Assembly (NCBI RefSeq): GCF_000284375.1
Contig: NC_017249.1
Coordinates: forward strand, 8,115,001-8,179,000
DNA: 64,000 nt
DNA from: Bradyrhizobium japonicum USDA 6
GTDB lineage: Bacteria; Pseudomonadota; Alphaproteobacteria; Rhizobiales; Xanthobacteraceae
Reading direction: 5' to 3'
Below the pieces are notes generated by a model. The model had not been told where the DNA came from and did not search any database. It worked only from the letters and a program-made list of their open reading frames with translations. The translations under genes and the position numbers were made by a program. This document shows, in pieces, positions 29,076 through 38,633 of the stretch. Numbering within the stretch: position 1 is the stretch's first letter; each line of letters begins with the position of its first letter.

Positions 29076-29296
29076 ACTCACCACGCTCATTGGAGAACGT
29101 AGAGGTTTCTCAACCTCCGAGCTAAGCTCGGATCCTCCGCGCGAGCTACGGAGGGTTCAGTTCGAGAAGCTGATTGACGCGCTCGAAAACAACAGCCCGG
29201 CGAAATCGACACTCACCTTTGCAATTTACCGGCCGAGCCAAGAGCCGCTTCGAAGGCATTGCGTTGGTCAAGTGTCCAGAGATCTCAGAATGGGGC

Positions 29297-29322
29297 GCTA
29301 GCTTCCGAGAAGCTGACGAGCC
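29297..29322 (-). promoter_or_regulatory. Orphan tts box
   Basis: The minus strand reads CTCGTCAGCTTCTCGGAAGC, one base from the consensus core. No intact gene follows on that strand. The candidate start ATG at about 29087 (MSVVSRSLI) runs within about ten codons into the IS5-family element. The box probably once drove an effector gene now disrupted. Confidence 0.7.
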
Positions 29323-29439
29323 TCGGCCCAATGCTTGGTTCGATGTTGAGAACGCCGTCGAGTTTTAACCGGCAGGGGTGCTAGCGGCAGCAACAGCTGA
29401 ACGGTGAATGTCCCGTATGATCTTCCCCCAAAAAATTAG

Positions 29440-30025
29440 ACGGGTTTAGGCGACGTTTAGCTCCATCTCGATCGGGGCGATATATCCCACGGCGGAATGG
29501 AGCCTTGTTCGGTTATAGAAGCCCTCGATGAAGGCGAAGATATCACGCTGGGCGTCGGCGCGGGTCTTGTAGTTGCGATGATGAACGAGTTCGGTCTTCA
29601 AGGTATGGAAGAAGCTATTGCGCCTCCAATAAGCTGACGGCCGCTGCCCTCCCGGCCGCAGAGAATAGCACAAGGCTGTTTCTAACCCGCGCAGCGTGCA
29701 ACGGCTCTGGACAGTTTTTTAAAATGTCGCGCTCGTTCGGTCTCCTGGCGCAGCCGGGCGATCTCCGAAGCCTGGTCCGCCGACATCGGCGTCACCTGCG
29801 TGGTGGGGCGCCACCTCGCCGATGCCGGCTCCTGCCGGAGCTTGTCGACCCAGCGCCGCAGCACCGAGTCGCGCAGACCGAGCTCCTTGGCCACCGACGT
29901 GACCGTGCGACGGCTGGACACCACCAACTCGACGGCCTGGCGCTTGTACTCCTCGGTAAATGACCGACGTTGACGTTCCATTCGACACCTCCGGGCTCAA
30001 TGAGCCTACTACAGGTGTCCACTCA
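29440..30025 (-). mobile_element. IS3-family element with internal deletion
   Basis: OrfA is recognisable at 29981-29700 (SFTEEYKRQAVELVVSSRRT, ELGLRDSVLRRWVDKLRQE), but its end is frameshifted. It is followed directly by only the last 55 residues of OrfB (FFHTLKTELVHHRNYKTRAD, NRTRLHSAVGYIAPIEMEL; 29620-29450). The whole catalytic core between them is missing. The element cannot move on its own. Confidence 0.8.
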
Positions 30026-30186
30026 TTCGGAGGAGGTTCAGCGCCTGTCCCAAAACTCCCAAAGAGTCATAGATGACTGTGCTTTTGCTTACTAATGCTG
30101 AGAGACAAGCGAAATCGGAGGGCGCTCGTTCGAGTCGCCACGGCGTTGGACCTAAATGATGATAGCTCTTCGCGCAATCATGGCCC

Positions 30187-32505
30187 TTAATTGGGTTTCA
30201 GCAGCTCAATCGGTAGGGCGTTCCAGTTAGGTGGTATCTGCCCAAGAATATTGCGAACGAAGAAGTCCAGAAGCTTGAGCTCGCTATAATTGCCGGGCGC
30301 TCCGTGATCTGCACTGGGTACCACAAGCATGTCGAAGTATTTTCCTGCCTTGATGAGCCGATCAGCCATCTGGAAGGTAGAGGACGGATCGACATTGCGG
30401 TCCATTTCGCCGACAACGAGCATCAACTTACCCTGTAGTCTGTGGGCGTTGTCGATGGCGGAGGACAGCGAATATTCGATACCAACCGGCCAACCCATCC
30501 ACTGTTCATTCCACCATATCTTGTCCATCCGGTTGTCGTAACAGCCGCTGTTAGCCACCGCCACCTTGTAAAAATCAGAATGGAAGAGCAGCGCGCTCAC
30601 CGCGTTCTGCCCGCCGGCGGACCCGCCAAAAATGCCGACGTTCGAAATATCGTACCATGAATACTTCGCGCTCGCCGCCTTATGCCATAGAATCCGATCG
30701 GGAAAGCCGGCGTCCTTTAAATTCTTCCAGGCAATGTCGTGGAACGCGCGCGAGCGATTGTTCGTACCCATTCCATCGATCTGAACGACGATAAACCCCA
30801 TTTGGGTGAGCGGCTCAACCAAGGCCGAGAACGACTTCGGAACGAAAGAACCCGTAGGGCCGGCATAGATGTTTTCCACCACCGGGTATCTCTTGTTTCG
30901 ATCGAAGTTGAGGGGCTTGTGAATAACCCCCCATATATCGGTCTCGCCGTCCCGGCCCTTGGCATGGAAGCTGAGGGGCGGCTGCCAGCCGGAGGCGATG
31001 AGTTCCGAGATATCGGCGCTCTCAACCTGCATCAGCTCGGCATTATCACTGGCGCGATACAGCGCCAAGCGCGGCGGGACATCGATGCGTGACCACAGGT
31101 CGACATAGTAGCGGCCGTTAGGCGAAAACTCAATGTGATGGTTGGCCGGTTCAGGAGTGAGCGCGGTCAGTCCGTTCCCATCGAAGTCGACACGGTAAGC
31201 ATGGACAAAATAGGGATCTTCCCCTTTGTCCCTCCCGCTCGCACCAAACCAAATCTGGCGCTTGACCGGATCGACGTAGTAGACCGCGCGAACCACCCAA
31301 TCTCCTCTAGTGATCTGGTTTTTGAGCTCGCCGGTTCGGCCATCGAAGAGGTACAGATGCTCGTATCCATCGCGCTCGGACGCCCAGATGATCTCCTTTC
31401 CGTCCTCAACGTCGTAGCGGAAGAACTTTCCAGTGTTCTGCTGGTCCATCACCAGAGGCTGGTAATCGATGAAGGTAATGCTGCGCTCATCAATCAGAGA
31501 GCGCACCTTACCCGCAGCAGCTTCCACCTCGACAAGTCGATAGAGTTGGTGCCCGCGCTGATTATACTCGAAGGTGAACCCGCGACCATCCTTCCACCAC
31601 TTGATCGGCGAAAGGTGGTAGGGATTTGGAAAGGAAGCATTGTCGATTTCAATCTTGCTCTGCATGATGATGTCAAACAGCACCGGCTGGAGCAGCGGCA
31701 AGGCATCACCCGGCTTCGGATACGTCATCGTCGAATATCTAGGTTGAAGCTCGTCCGTCGGGGACGATTCGATGTAGTGGATCTGACGTTTGTGGCCTGG
31801 ACGGATGCGGTAAGCCGCGAGGTGACGCGAATCTGGAGACCATCTTAGCGTCGAGAAAGCATAGTAGTTGCCTTCCGATCCGTCCCAGGTCAAAGGGATG
31901 TCCTGCAAGCCGTCCTCGCTGCGCAGGAAGATATTGTATTTTGTAGTATAGGCCAACCATTTGCCGTCAGGGGATATGCTTGTGTTCTCCGGATCGTTCT
32001 CCGCGGGCGGAGTGGGGTCATAGCCCATCTGTTGATGGACGTCCGGGTGCATGGCATTGGCTGTGCAGCCATAGCTTACGAGGTCGCATGTCCACCGGGT
32101 GTTGTCGATGTTGAAGGTGATCATGCGAGCATCGTCGGCCAGCTCGAAACGGTCGAACGGCAGATTGTCGGCCTTATAGTTCTCGAGGCTTGCCCTGGCC
32201 AGCGCCGCCGCGAGGCGGGTATGATCAAAAGCCGGCTGCTTTCCGCCAGTGGCAGCATCGACCTGCATGAACTGGTGCTTGCCTTGAGTCGTCCGTCGGT
32301 AGACGAACGCTTCGCCCTCTGCGAGCCAGAACGGAACGTCGGGCATATTGACAGTGAGCTGGTTATATTGAGCGCCGATCGTTAGCGCTCGCTCGTAATC
32401 GGACGGCACCAGCAGCGGCTTTGCAATGTTGTCGGCCGGAGCCTGCGCGGCTGCCAATCCCTGCTGACCCAGCAGCGCAAGCATGAAAGCGCCGAGCTTG
32501 TACAT
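30187..32505 (-). CDS. Secreted S9 family (DPP IV-like) serine peptidase
   Basis: The 772-residue protein starts with a signal peptide (MYKLGAFMLALLGQQGLAAA). A beta-propeller half follows (DPENTSISPDGKWLAYTTK; DYQPLVMDQQNTGKFF), then an alpha/beta-hydrolase half. The nucleophile lies in IFGGSAGGQNA (about residue 620), the Asp in VVGEMDRNVDPSS and the His in SADHGAPGN. DPP IV-type enzymes release N-terminal dipeptides after Pro or Ala from peptides in the periplasm or outside. The gene is intact among IS relics, with no partner genes nearby and no tts box upstream. Why it is kept here is unclear. Confidence 0.9.
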   Translation of the reverse strand: MYKLGAFMLALLGQQGLAAAQAPADNIAKPLLVPSDYERALTIGAQYNQLTVNMPDVPFWLAEGEAFVYRRTTQGKHQFMQVDAATGGKQPAFDHTRLAAALARASLENYKADNLPFDRFELADDARMITFNIDNTRWTCDLVSYGCTANAMHPDVHQQMGYDPTPPAENDPENTSISPDGKWLAYTTKYNIFLRSEDGLQDIPLTWDGSEGNYYAFSTLRWSPDSRHLAAYRIRPGHKRQIHYIESSPTDELQPRYSTMTYPKPGDALPLLQPVLFDIIMQSKIEIDNASFPNPYHLSPIKWWKDGRGFTFEYNQRGHQLYRLVEVEAAAGKVRSLIDERSITFIDYQPLVMDQQNTGKFFRYDVEDGKEIIWASERDGYEHLYLFDGRTGELKNQITRGDWVVRAVYYVDPVKRQIWFGASGRDKGEDPYFVHAYRVDFDGNGLTALTPEPANHHIEFSPNGRYYVDLWSRIDVPPRLALYRASDNAELMQVESADISELIASGWQPPLSFHAKGRDGETDIWGVIHKPLNFDRNKRYPVVENIYAGPTGSFVPKSFSALVEPLTQMGFIVVQIDGMGTNNRSRAFHDIAWKNLKDAGFPDRILWHKAASAKYSWYDISNVGIFGGSAGGQNAVSALLFHSDFYKVAVANSGCYDNRMDKIWWNEQWMGWPVGIEYSLSSAIDNAHRLQGKLMLVVGEMDRNVDPSSTFQMADRLIKAGKYFDMLVVPSADHGAPGNYSELKLLDFFVRNILGQIPPNWNALPIELLKPN

Positions 32506-32794
32506 GATCGTTCACTCGTCCTCGTTGTGTGGGGATAACGGAGGCTGGGGTTGACCTCACGAAATTGGCGCAGCTGCGTTCAGTGTCTCCTCCAAAGCCC
32601 AGCACTGACCCTTGCGCACAAAGCGTCCTAAACGTTGCACGCAAGTCTTGGGCCAGAATCAGGCTCCGATCTCCCAGACACCTGAGTGGGCGACTGGGCG
32701 GCACGGTCTAAAGCTGTGATCACCGCTCTGGCCCCCGGCCAGGGATGCAGGGGTATGGACGACGTCGCCATAGATAGATGGGCCTAGGGGTCAC

Positions 32795-32965
32795 TGAAGA
32801 TGTCCGGCATAGCCGCCACCGCCGTGCACGCCAATATAATTCCCGGTCCAGCTCCACAGTGTCGGATGAAACCTTCACCGCTGGATCGAGATCCGCCGAA
32901 TTCGCGCCACCGCAAGCGGCAAGCGTAACTGCTGCCGCGCCCCGTATAAGAACTCCAGGTCGCAT
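32795..32965 (-). pseudogene. Outer-membrane porin-like protein (Omp25/RopB type), N-terminal remnant
   Basis: From 32965 the frame gives a signal peptide (MRPGVLIRGAAAVTLAACGG) and DLDPAVKVSSDT. A frameshift near 32863 then leads to WSWTGNYIGVHGGGGYAG, the hallmark N-terminus of small rhizobial beta-barrel porins (WTGFYIG...GGGYG). A stop follows at once. The barrel itself is missing. Confidence 0.6.
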
Positions 32966-33299
32966 ATCACCTCACGAACAACACATGTGCGCGCCATCCG
33001 CAACGACGTTCGATGTCGTGGCGTCGCTTCTACGCCCCTGGTGGTGAGCAGACTCCATGCCAGCGAAGCGATGCGCATTCCCGACGGCTTCCGATAGCTA
33101 TGTCGCTTACGCGACAAGGCTAGCGATTGTTGAGGCAAGCCGTATGTCTGACCTCGAACACACCAGAACGTCCTGCCGTAGCGGCCGATCAGCTTTGCGG
33201 GCTGCATCTCGGTCTTCGTCGGCCATGATGCAAGAAGGCCAAGGAAGAACGTGTGGGCGACGCATGGATGGCATCGTCAACTTAATCGACCGCCGAGAC

Positions 33300-33880
33300 G
33301 AAGGAGGCGATTTTCAAAGGTCCGAGATTCGGCGATAGCGCTTGTCGCGGAGATTTCGCGCCAAGTCGCAAAGGCTCGTTCGCGCGAAGCACGACGGAGG
33401 TCGGCGGCGACAGCTCCGAGATAGGGGATGCGGAAACGTTCGCGACCTGATCGTGAACTGACTAAAACCGTTGAGCCTGATGGGGCGCTTTGAAACGCTT
33501 CATGATCCGCTCGCGTCGCCGCGTCTGCCGATGAGAATTCTCGGCGCGATTGTTGAGAGTTTTGTGCGGGCGATGTCCGACGTGAAAGCCCATGCTCGCC
33601 CTCGCAGCGCCGTACGAACGGAGCTTGTCCGTGATCATCACGCGCAGCGGCGTGCCGGCGGATTCAAGCGCTTCTTCATGAGCCGCTGCGCAGCGCGCGA
33701 GTCTCTTCGGGGCTGGATCAAGACGTCGAGAACGAAGCCATTCTGGTCGACAGCGCGCCAGAGCCAATGTTGTTCGCCCGCGATCGAAATAACGACCTCG
33801 TCCAGATGCCATTTGTAACCGCGAGCGGAAGCGCGCTGGCGGATGCGATCGGAGAACGCCTTTGCCATGGTCGGTGTTGT
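33300..33880 (-). pseudogene. IS6-family transposase remnant (copy A)
   Basis: Shifting frames show KWHLDEVVISIAGEQHWLWR (first Asp), VMITDKLRSYGAA (second Asp) and NNRAENSHRQTRRRERIM (Glu), then a C-terminal tail. The 5-prime end is joined in frame to an IS3-family OrfB at GTPEIYNTDHGKAFSD, showing a past recombination. A related inverted copy lies at 48376-49050. Confidence 0.75.
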
Positions 33881-34720
33881 AAATCTCCGGCGTGCCGTAC
33901 GTCGCCGCGCCTCGTCCAGAGCCGCCACGCAGAACGAGACGTCCATCGTATTCGACAGCCGCCACGCCAGAACCGCACGGCTCGCTCAGTCGATGATGGC
34001 GACGAGATAGAGAAAGCCGCGGCCGATGGGCAGATACGTGATGTCGGCCGCCCACACCTGGTTCGGCCGGTCGATCGTTCATGTTGCGCAGCAGATCGGG
34101 ACAGAGATCTTGTGGCCCGGCGCCGGCTTTGTCGTGTTCGGCTTCGGTCCCAGCGCGGCGATGCCCATCTTGCGCATCAACTGTTGCACGCGCTTGCGAT
34201 TGACCGCAAGCCCCTCAGCCTCAGCATCGCGGTCATTCGCCGCGAGCCCAGGAATGGCCAGGCGGTGATCAGCTCCTCGATCCGCTGCATCAGGGCAAGG
34301 TCGTTGAATTGGCCGGCTGTAGCGGCCGGTAGACGCTAGAACGGGCGATGCCGAGCAACATGCATTGCCGACGGATCGACAGCGCCTGGTCGACGCGCTC
34401 GAGCATTCCTCGACGGTCCGGCGTGCTCATCTTCCGGACCTCCGCGCTAAAAACTCGCGCTCGACCGTCAGTTTGTCCGATCTTGGCGTGCAGCTTCTCG
34501 ATCTCGCGTTCGCGCGTTTCCTTCGCTCTCGCGCCCGACACCCACGTCAAAAGCCGGGCCGCCTGGTCCAGCAGCTGCTTCTTCCAAGCATAGATCTGGT
34601 TCGGTGAACCTCATAGCGCTGGGCCAGATCGGCAGCCGTCGCCTGCTCCCGCACCGCTTCCAGTGCGATCTTTGCCTTCAACACCGCGTCGATCTTCCGT
34701 CGCGTCTTCTTCGTCATCAT
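33880..34720 (-). pseudogene. IS3-family OrfA/OrfB remnant
   Basis: OrfA starts at ATG 34720 (KKTRRKIDAVLKAKIALEAV). A frameshift near 34605 breaks the AQRYEVHPNQ motif. KETREREIEKLHAKIGQ and STPDRRGMLERVDQALSIRR then mark the OrfA/OrfB junction. OrfB continues in several frames and is cut at FGTPEIYNTDHG by fusion to the IS6 relic. It has no usable DDE domain. Confidence 0.78.
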
Positions 34721-34794
34721 GCCCTCCGTCGATCAAACGGAGCGGCCCTTTTCCAACCTGGCCTCTCGTCCCAAAACCGGGGTCCATTTCAGGG

Positions 34795-34965
34795 CACCAT
34801 TCGCCGGGTCACGCGCAACGTCAAACGCCGGCGGGATGCCGGTATGACCTTGCGATGGGTCGCGGCCGGCATGATCGAGGCCAACAAGGGTTTCCGATGA
34901 TTGAAGGCGCATAAGAAATCGTCGGTTCTGCGTGCGGCCCTTCAAGCTCACCACGATCGCATGAC
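34795..34965 (+). pseudogene. IS256-family transposase, C-terminal fragment
   Basis: The frame reads RVTRNVKRRRDAGMTLRWVA then AAGMIEANKGFR, and after a frame change HKKSSVLRAALQAHH. This is the C-terminus of IS256-type transposases. It lies on the left of the GH12 gene, while an IS256 N-terminal piece lies on the right in the same orientation. Bases 34966-35500 hold nothing recognisable. Confidence 0.7.
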
Positions 34966-35509
34966 GATCAAGCCCGTTGCCCACGTCACGAGCGCGGCGC
35001 TCAACAGCGATCGGGACATCTCCCGCTACCTTCGCTCACGAAAGGTCGCGCAGCGGGCATTGATCGTTCTCACCCAACTCGGCGAGGTGCGGAATGGCCC
35101 GTTTCAAGAACAGTGCCGAAAGTTCGGTGGTGATGCGAAAATCCAAAATTGCGTATTTCGCTCGCTATTTCTTTGAGCTTGTGAAAAACGGGCGCACTGC
35201 AAGGTAGGAGCAGCGGCACAGCTTTCGTCCGTTAGAATTGCTGGTCGTCCCACGACATGTTTCTCTCCTCGGGGGATTGCGAACGAAGATCGAGGGCGAC
35301 TAGGCGAAGAGTCCACTTCTCGACGTCGCCCCCGCAACAAACCACCCAGCCCCCGACGGGCTGCCCACGCAGCGTGAGCATTGTGCGAATCGATTTTCGT
35401 CCGGTGCGATCAGCTCCACATGTTTGCTAGGGAGCTGTCGCATTGCCTGGCCGAAAATGTTCCTGAACTGAGTTGTTGCCTCACGTAATTTTCTCTCCAC
35501 CGCTGGTAG

Positions 35510-35605
35510 CGCCAGATCCGTCACCTTTGATTGTTCTCGCAGCGGCTCCAAGGCGATCTTTGCCTTCAGCGCTGCTTCGATTTTCCGTCTCGTTCTTCTT
35601 CATGG
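35510..35605 (-). pseudogene. IS3-family OrfA scrap
   Basis: The minus strand gives KIEAALKAKIALEPLREQSK then VTDLA, the helix-turn-helix start of IS3-type OrfA, with a frameshift at its beginning. Nothing further of the element is seen. Confidence 0.6.
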
Positions 35606-35694
35606 TCTCCGTTTATCAAAACAAAACGGCATCCGCACCATCTGAGCCGCCGGTCCAGAATCCGAGGCCACTTCACCTCACCGACCGTGGGTAC

Positions 35695-36432
35695 TCACCT
35701 CGATGTCAGGGTCCAATTATTGAAGTTGAAGTTCATCCCACCTGGAGAGGAGGTGATCTCAACGCCGTATTGGACGTTGCCGACGTTTATCTCCCCAAAG
35801 TACCCTTTAGACTTGATCCACTGCAGGACACTCTTGATATCCACCGTCCCACTGTTGGTCTTCGAAGTGCGCAGGAATGAGATGACCTTATGGTGATTTT
35901 CTCCTTGAAACACGTTCCAAGTCGCTCCGCCTACATCGACATTTGTGTAGATCGGTATCGCCGCCCCGGAAGAAGCGTACTTGTAAGAAATGGGCTTGAC
36001 GTTGCCGCCACCATCGGGATTGCCGGTGTAATTCGTCCAGAGCATTATCTCATACTGATTTGAGCTATCCCAGATATCGTAGGCGACGTCCCAGGCGCCG
36101 CTAGTCGGAACTTCCTGATTGAAGTTCGAGATCAGAGTGTTGATCGAACTGAGCGGTTTGCCGACATTGAAACCCTCGTGGGGATAGCTCTTGATGCCAC
36201 CAGTATCAGGCTGGTTCGACCACACCCCCCACTGGTTGACAGCACTCACCGAGATAGTCTGGGGTCCTGCGCCCCTGCCCCATACGTCGTTGTTCCAACT
36301 GTAGCCATCGATTGAAAAGCTCCCGTATTGAGCGCTCGAACTCCATATCGGAGCTTTTGCCGATATTGGCACAAGCGCAACACTGGCCGCACTCAGGGCC
36401 GCAAACACCTTTAGCTTTGACACGCTCGCCAT
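35695..36432 (-). CDS. GH12 endo-beta-1,4-glucanase, GunA-like
   Basis: From ATG at 36432 (MASVSKLKVFAALSAASVAL signal peptide) the 245-residue protein shows the GH12 jelly-roll pattern with the nucleophile Glu in YEIMLWTNYTG (about residue 125) and the acid/base Glu in VQYGVEITSSPGG near the C-terminus. It should hydrolyse cellulose or xyloglucan-type glucans outside the cell. Bradyrhizobium GunA2, a GH12 enzyme, is reported to be genistein-inducible and tts-associated. I see no tts box within 250 bp upstream here, so control may have been lost. The gene is intact but is bracketed by IS256, IS3 and IS110 fragments. Confidence 0.85.
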   Translation of the reverse strand: MASVSKLKVFAALSAASVALVPISAKAPIWSSSAQYGSFSIDGYSWNNDVWGRGAGPQTISVSAVNQWGVWSNQPDTGGIKSYPHEGFNVGKPLSSINTLISNFNQEVPTSGAWDVAYDIWDSSNQYEIMLWTNYTGNPDGGGNVKPISYKYASSGAAIPIYTNVDVGGATWNVFQGENHHKVISFLRTSKTNSGTVDIKSVLQWIKSKGYFGEINVGNVQYGVEITSSPGGMNFNFNNWTLTSR

Positions 36433-36774
36433 TCTCAATCTCCAACCTGACCTTTGCCCGCTCGCCCCTCGCAAGAGTTGGGCCATTATGCGCAGAGCCA
36501 GACGTGCTATTTTTCTCGCGCTCCGGGTTGCGTTCCCGACAGGCTGGCGGATTTCAGACAGGGTCCCGCCGCAGGATTGGTTGGAATTGAAAGCGGCGTA
36601 GTCTCTGAGGTGATCAACCTCGAATCATCCGCCGTTTGGAGCGCCGGATCGGAGACCATGCCATGACCAGCAATGTCACAAAGATGCATTTCCCCGCCGT
36701 GTGAAAGAGAGACGGCTCCGCAGCTTTTCGAAATTGGTTCGATCCGGTTGAAACGGCGGTGCGGAAACCAACGC

Positions 36775-36975
36775 GGGAACTCATTAGAGGAATTGCTCCG
36801 CAGCGAGCTCGATGCGGCCCTTGCGCGGCCGCGCTACGGACGCGGCATGAAGGCCGGCCATGAGGGAACGCCCCGTTACGGGCATCGACACGGCAGCCAG
36901 CCGCGGTCGCTGACCGGTAGCTTCGGGTCGATTAAAATCGCGGTCCCGCGTGCGCGGCTTGACACCCGCGATGGG
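36775..36975 (+). pseudogene. IS256-family transposase, N-terminal fragment
   Basis: The frame reads SLEELLRSELDAALARPRYG, then GHRHGSQPRSLTGSFG and IKIAVPRARLD, which is the N-terminal region of IS256-type transposases. It is cut off at about 36975 by IS3 sequence on the other strand. Together with the C-terminal piece at 34795 it brackets the GH12 gene. Confidence 0.72.
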
Positions 36976-37004
36976 GGACGACCGAATGGAAGAGCCAATT
37001 GCTG

Positions 37005-37105
37005 CGGGCTTGCAAGGATCGCCTCAGCCCTGCCGAAGTAGACATCGACAGGAGTGAGGTTGTCGATGCTCTCATGATAGCGGACGTGATTGCAGTGTTC
37101 GACGA
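37005..37105 (-). pseudogene. IS3-family OrfB, C-terminal scrap
   Basis: The minus strand gives EHCNHVRYHESIDNLTPVDV then YFGRAEAILA, the end of an IS3-type OrfB of the IS2/IS51 kind. It is bounded by IS256 and IS110 fragments on either side. Confidence 0.7.
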
Positions 37106-37275
37106 ACCGGGACGAAGCGCATGGTATTGCGCGCGACAGCTTCGCTGATCGCCTCTGCGTCGGCATCGTCTACCTCTCGCACCCCGCGGCCATCAGTCTT
37201 CCCGCGCTTGAGTAGAGTCGAGGAGAGGCGCGGTGATGCGCTTGTTGCGCGTTCCGTTTCCTCTCCCCGCTCATC

Positions 37276-37309
37276 AAACCGGACGTGCGGTTTTCCCGCA
37301 TCCGGCTTT
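37276..37309 (-). ncRNA. Group II intron domain V
   Basis: The minus strand folds as AAAGCCGGA-TGCGG-GAAA-ACCGCA-CG-TCCGGTTT: a 34-nt hairpin with a GAAA tetraloop, a two-base bulge and the AGC catalytic triad near its base. This is the most conserved part of the ribozyme and it appears intact. Confidence 0.85.
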
Positions 37310-37360
37310 CCGACAGGTTTCGTCACAAGGCGCACGTCGGCGACACTTTGCGCACGCGGT

Positions 37361-38633
37361 TCAGCACAAGTACGCCAGGGTTCCCATAGATCTGATCAGA
37401 GAGCCACGTCCTGGCGTCTTATGTCGTCTGCGCAGAAAGGCGAGCACGCGGTCAAAGACGTGTCGATCAACGGCCTGATGAGCCGTAGCAAGCGAGCCAT
37501 AGCTGAAGTAAGCGGACCAGCCGCGCAGAAGGCGGTTCAGTCGTGCTTGTACTTCGGGCCAAGCGCCCTTGTTGCCCGGCGTCAGCAGTTCGCTGACCTT
37601 CCTCTTGATCCGCAGCACGCTTTTCTTCGACGGAGCCGCGCCAAGATACCACCGCCCCCCATTGCGGAAGTGGCGGGGTCCGAGCGTGTACCCAAGGAAG
37701 TCAAAGCTTTCCAATCGGGCATTCTTCACCGAGGTTTTAGTCTCGTTGAGTGTCAGCCCAAGCTTGGTCATCACCGCTTTCGTCCACGTCAATGCGTCTT
37801 CCGCGTGGCCGCGGCTGAGAATGACGAAGTCGTCGGCATAGGAGATAATCTGGCCATGGAATGCTTCACACCGACCGCTGAGACGCCAATGCTTCAGGAA
37901 CCGGTTCATGTAGATGACGGAGAGCAGCGGACTGATGACACCCCCCTGTGGCGTGCCACACTTGTTGCTCTTACCGCCGCTCATGCGCCGTTTCCCGTTG
38001 CTATCCCGCTCCTCGACCGGTACTCGCAGCCATAACTTAATCAGCCGCAGCACATTCCGGTCGACGATGCGTCGGGCCACCGATTTGAGGAGGTCCGAGT
38101 GCGGTATCGTGTCGAAGTATTTCGACAAATCGGCGTCAACAACATCTGTGTAGCCCCGGCACATAAGCCGGTGCACTTCCTTGACGGCATCGACCGCGTT
38201 GCGGCGCGGGCGATATCCATAAGCTCCGTCCTCAAAATCCGCCTCGAAGATCGGTTCCAGCACGATCTTTGCAGCAGCTTGGACGACCCGGTCCCGGATT
38301 GTTGGGATACCGAGCGGACGTTCGCCGCCGCCGGGCTTCGGGATCATCACCCGCCGCACCGGATCGGGCCGATAGGTCTTCGTGACGAGTTCATCGCGCA
38401 GGCCAGCCAACCATGCTTCGAGTCCCGACGCGTCGATCTGTTCGAAAGTTATTCCGTCCACTCCCGGCGCACCCGCGTTGGCGCGGGCCAGCTTGTAGGC
38501 ATGGCTCAGAATGTCCTCGCGGCAGATCTTGTCGTACAGCACGTAGAAGCGGAAGGCAGGCTCCGCCTTCGCCTTACAATAAAGCTTTCTTTCTCTGAAG
38601 GCTCCTGATCTTATCGGGCGTTTCAAGGCTCAT
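37361..38633 (-). pseudogene. ltrA: Group II intron reverse transcriptase/maturase (IEP), frameshifted ends
   Basis: The core is complete: GVDGITFEQID, RPLGIPTIRDRVVQAAA, the catalytic YADD in IISYADDFVIL, GTPQGGVISPLL, and a maturase region (WPEVQARLNRLLRGWSAYFS). The natural start appears to be ATG at 38633 (MSLETPDKIRSLQRK). A 4-nt tandem duplication (AAAG) near 38588 then shifts the frame. Translation could still begin at a TTG codon at 38626 in the other frame. A second, probably 2-nt, insertion near 37400 replaces the usual C-terminus (DQIYGNPGVLVLNRVRK in the other frame). Activity is doubtful. Confidence 0.82.

Noticed and set aside
29145..29180. Second tts-like word (ATCAGCTTCTCGAA, minus strand) near the orphan box
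   Set aside because: The GTCAG start and the AAGC end are both altered; the box at 29297 is the better match and one is enough.
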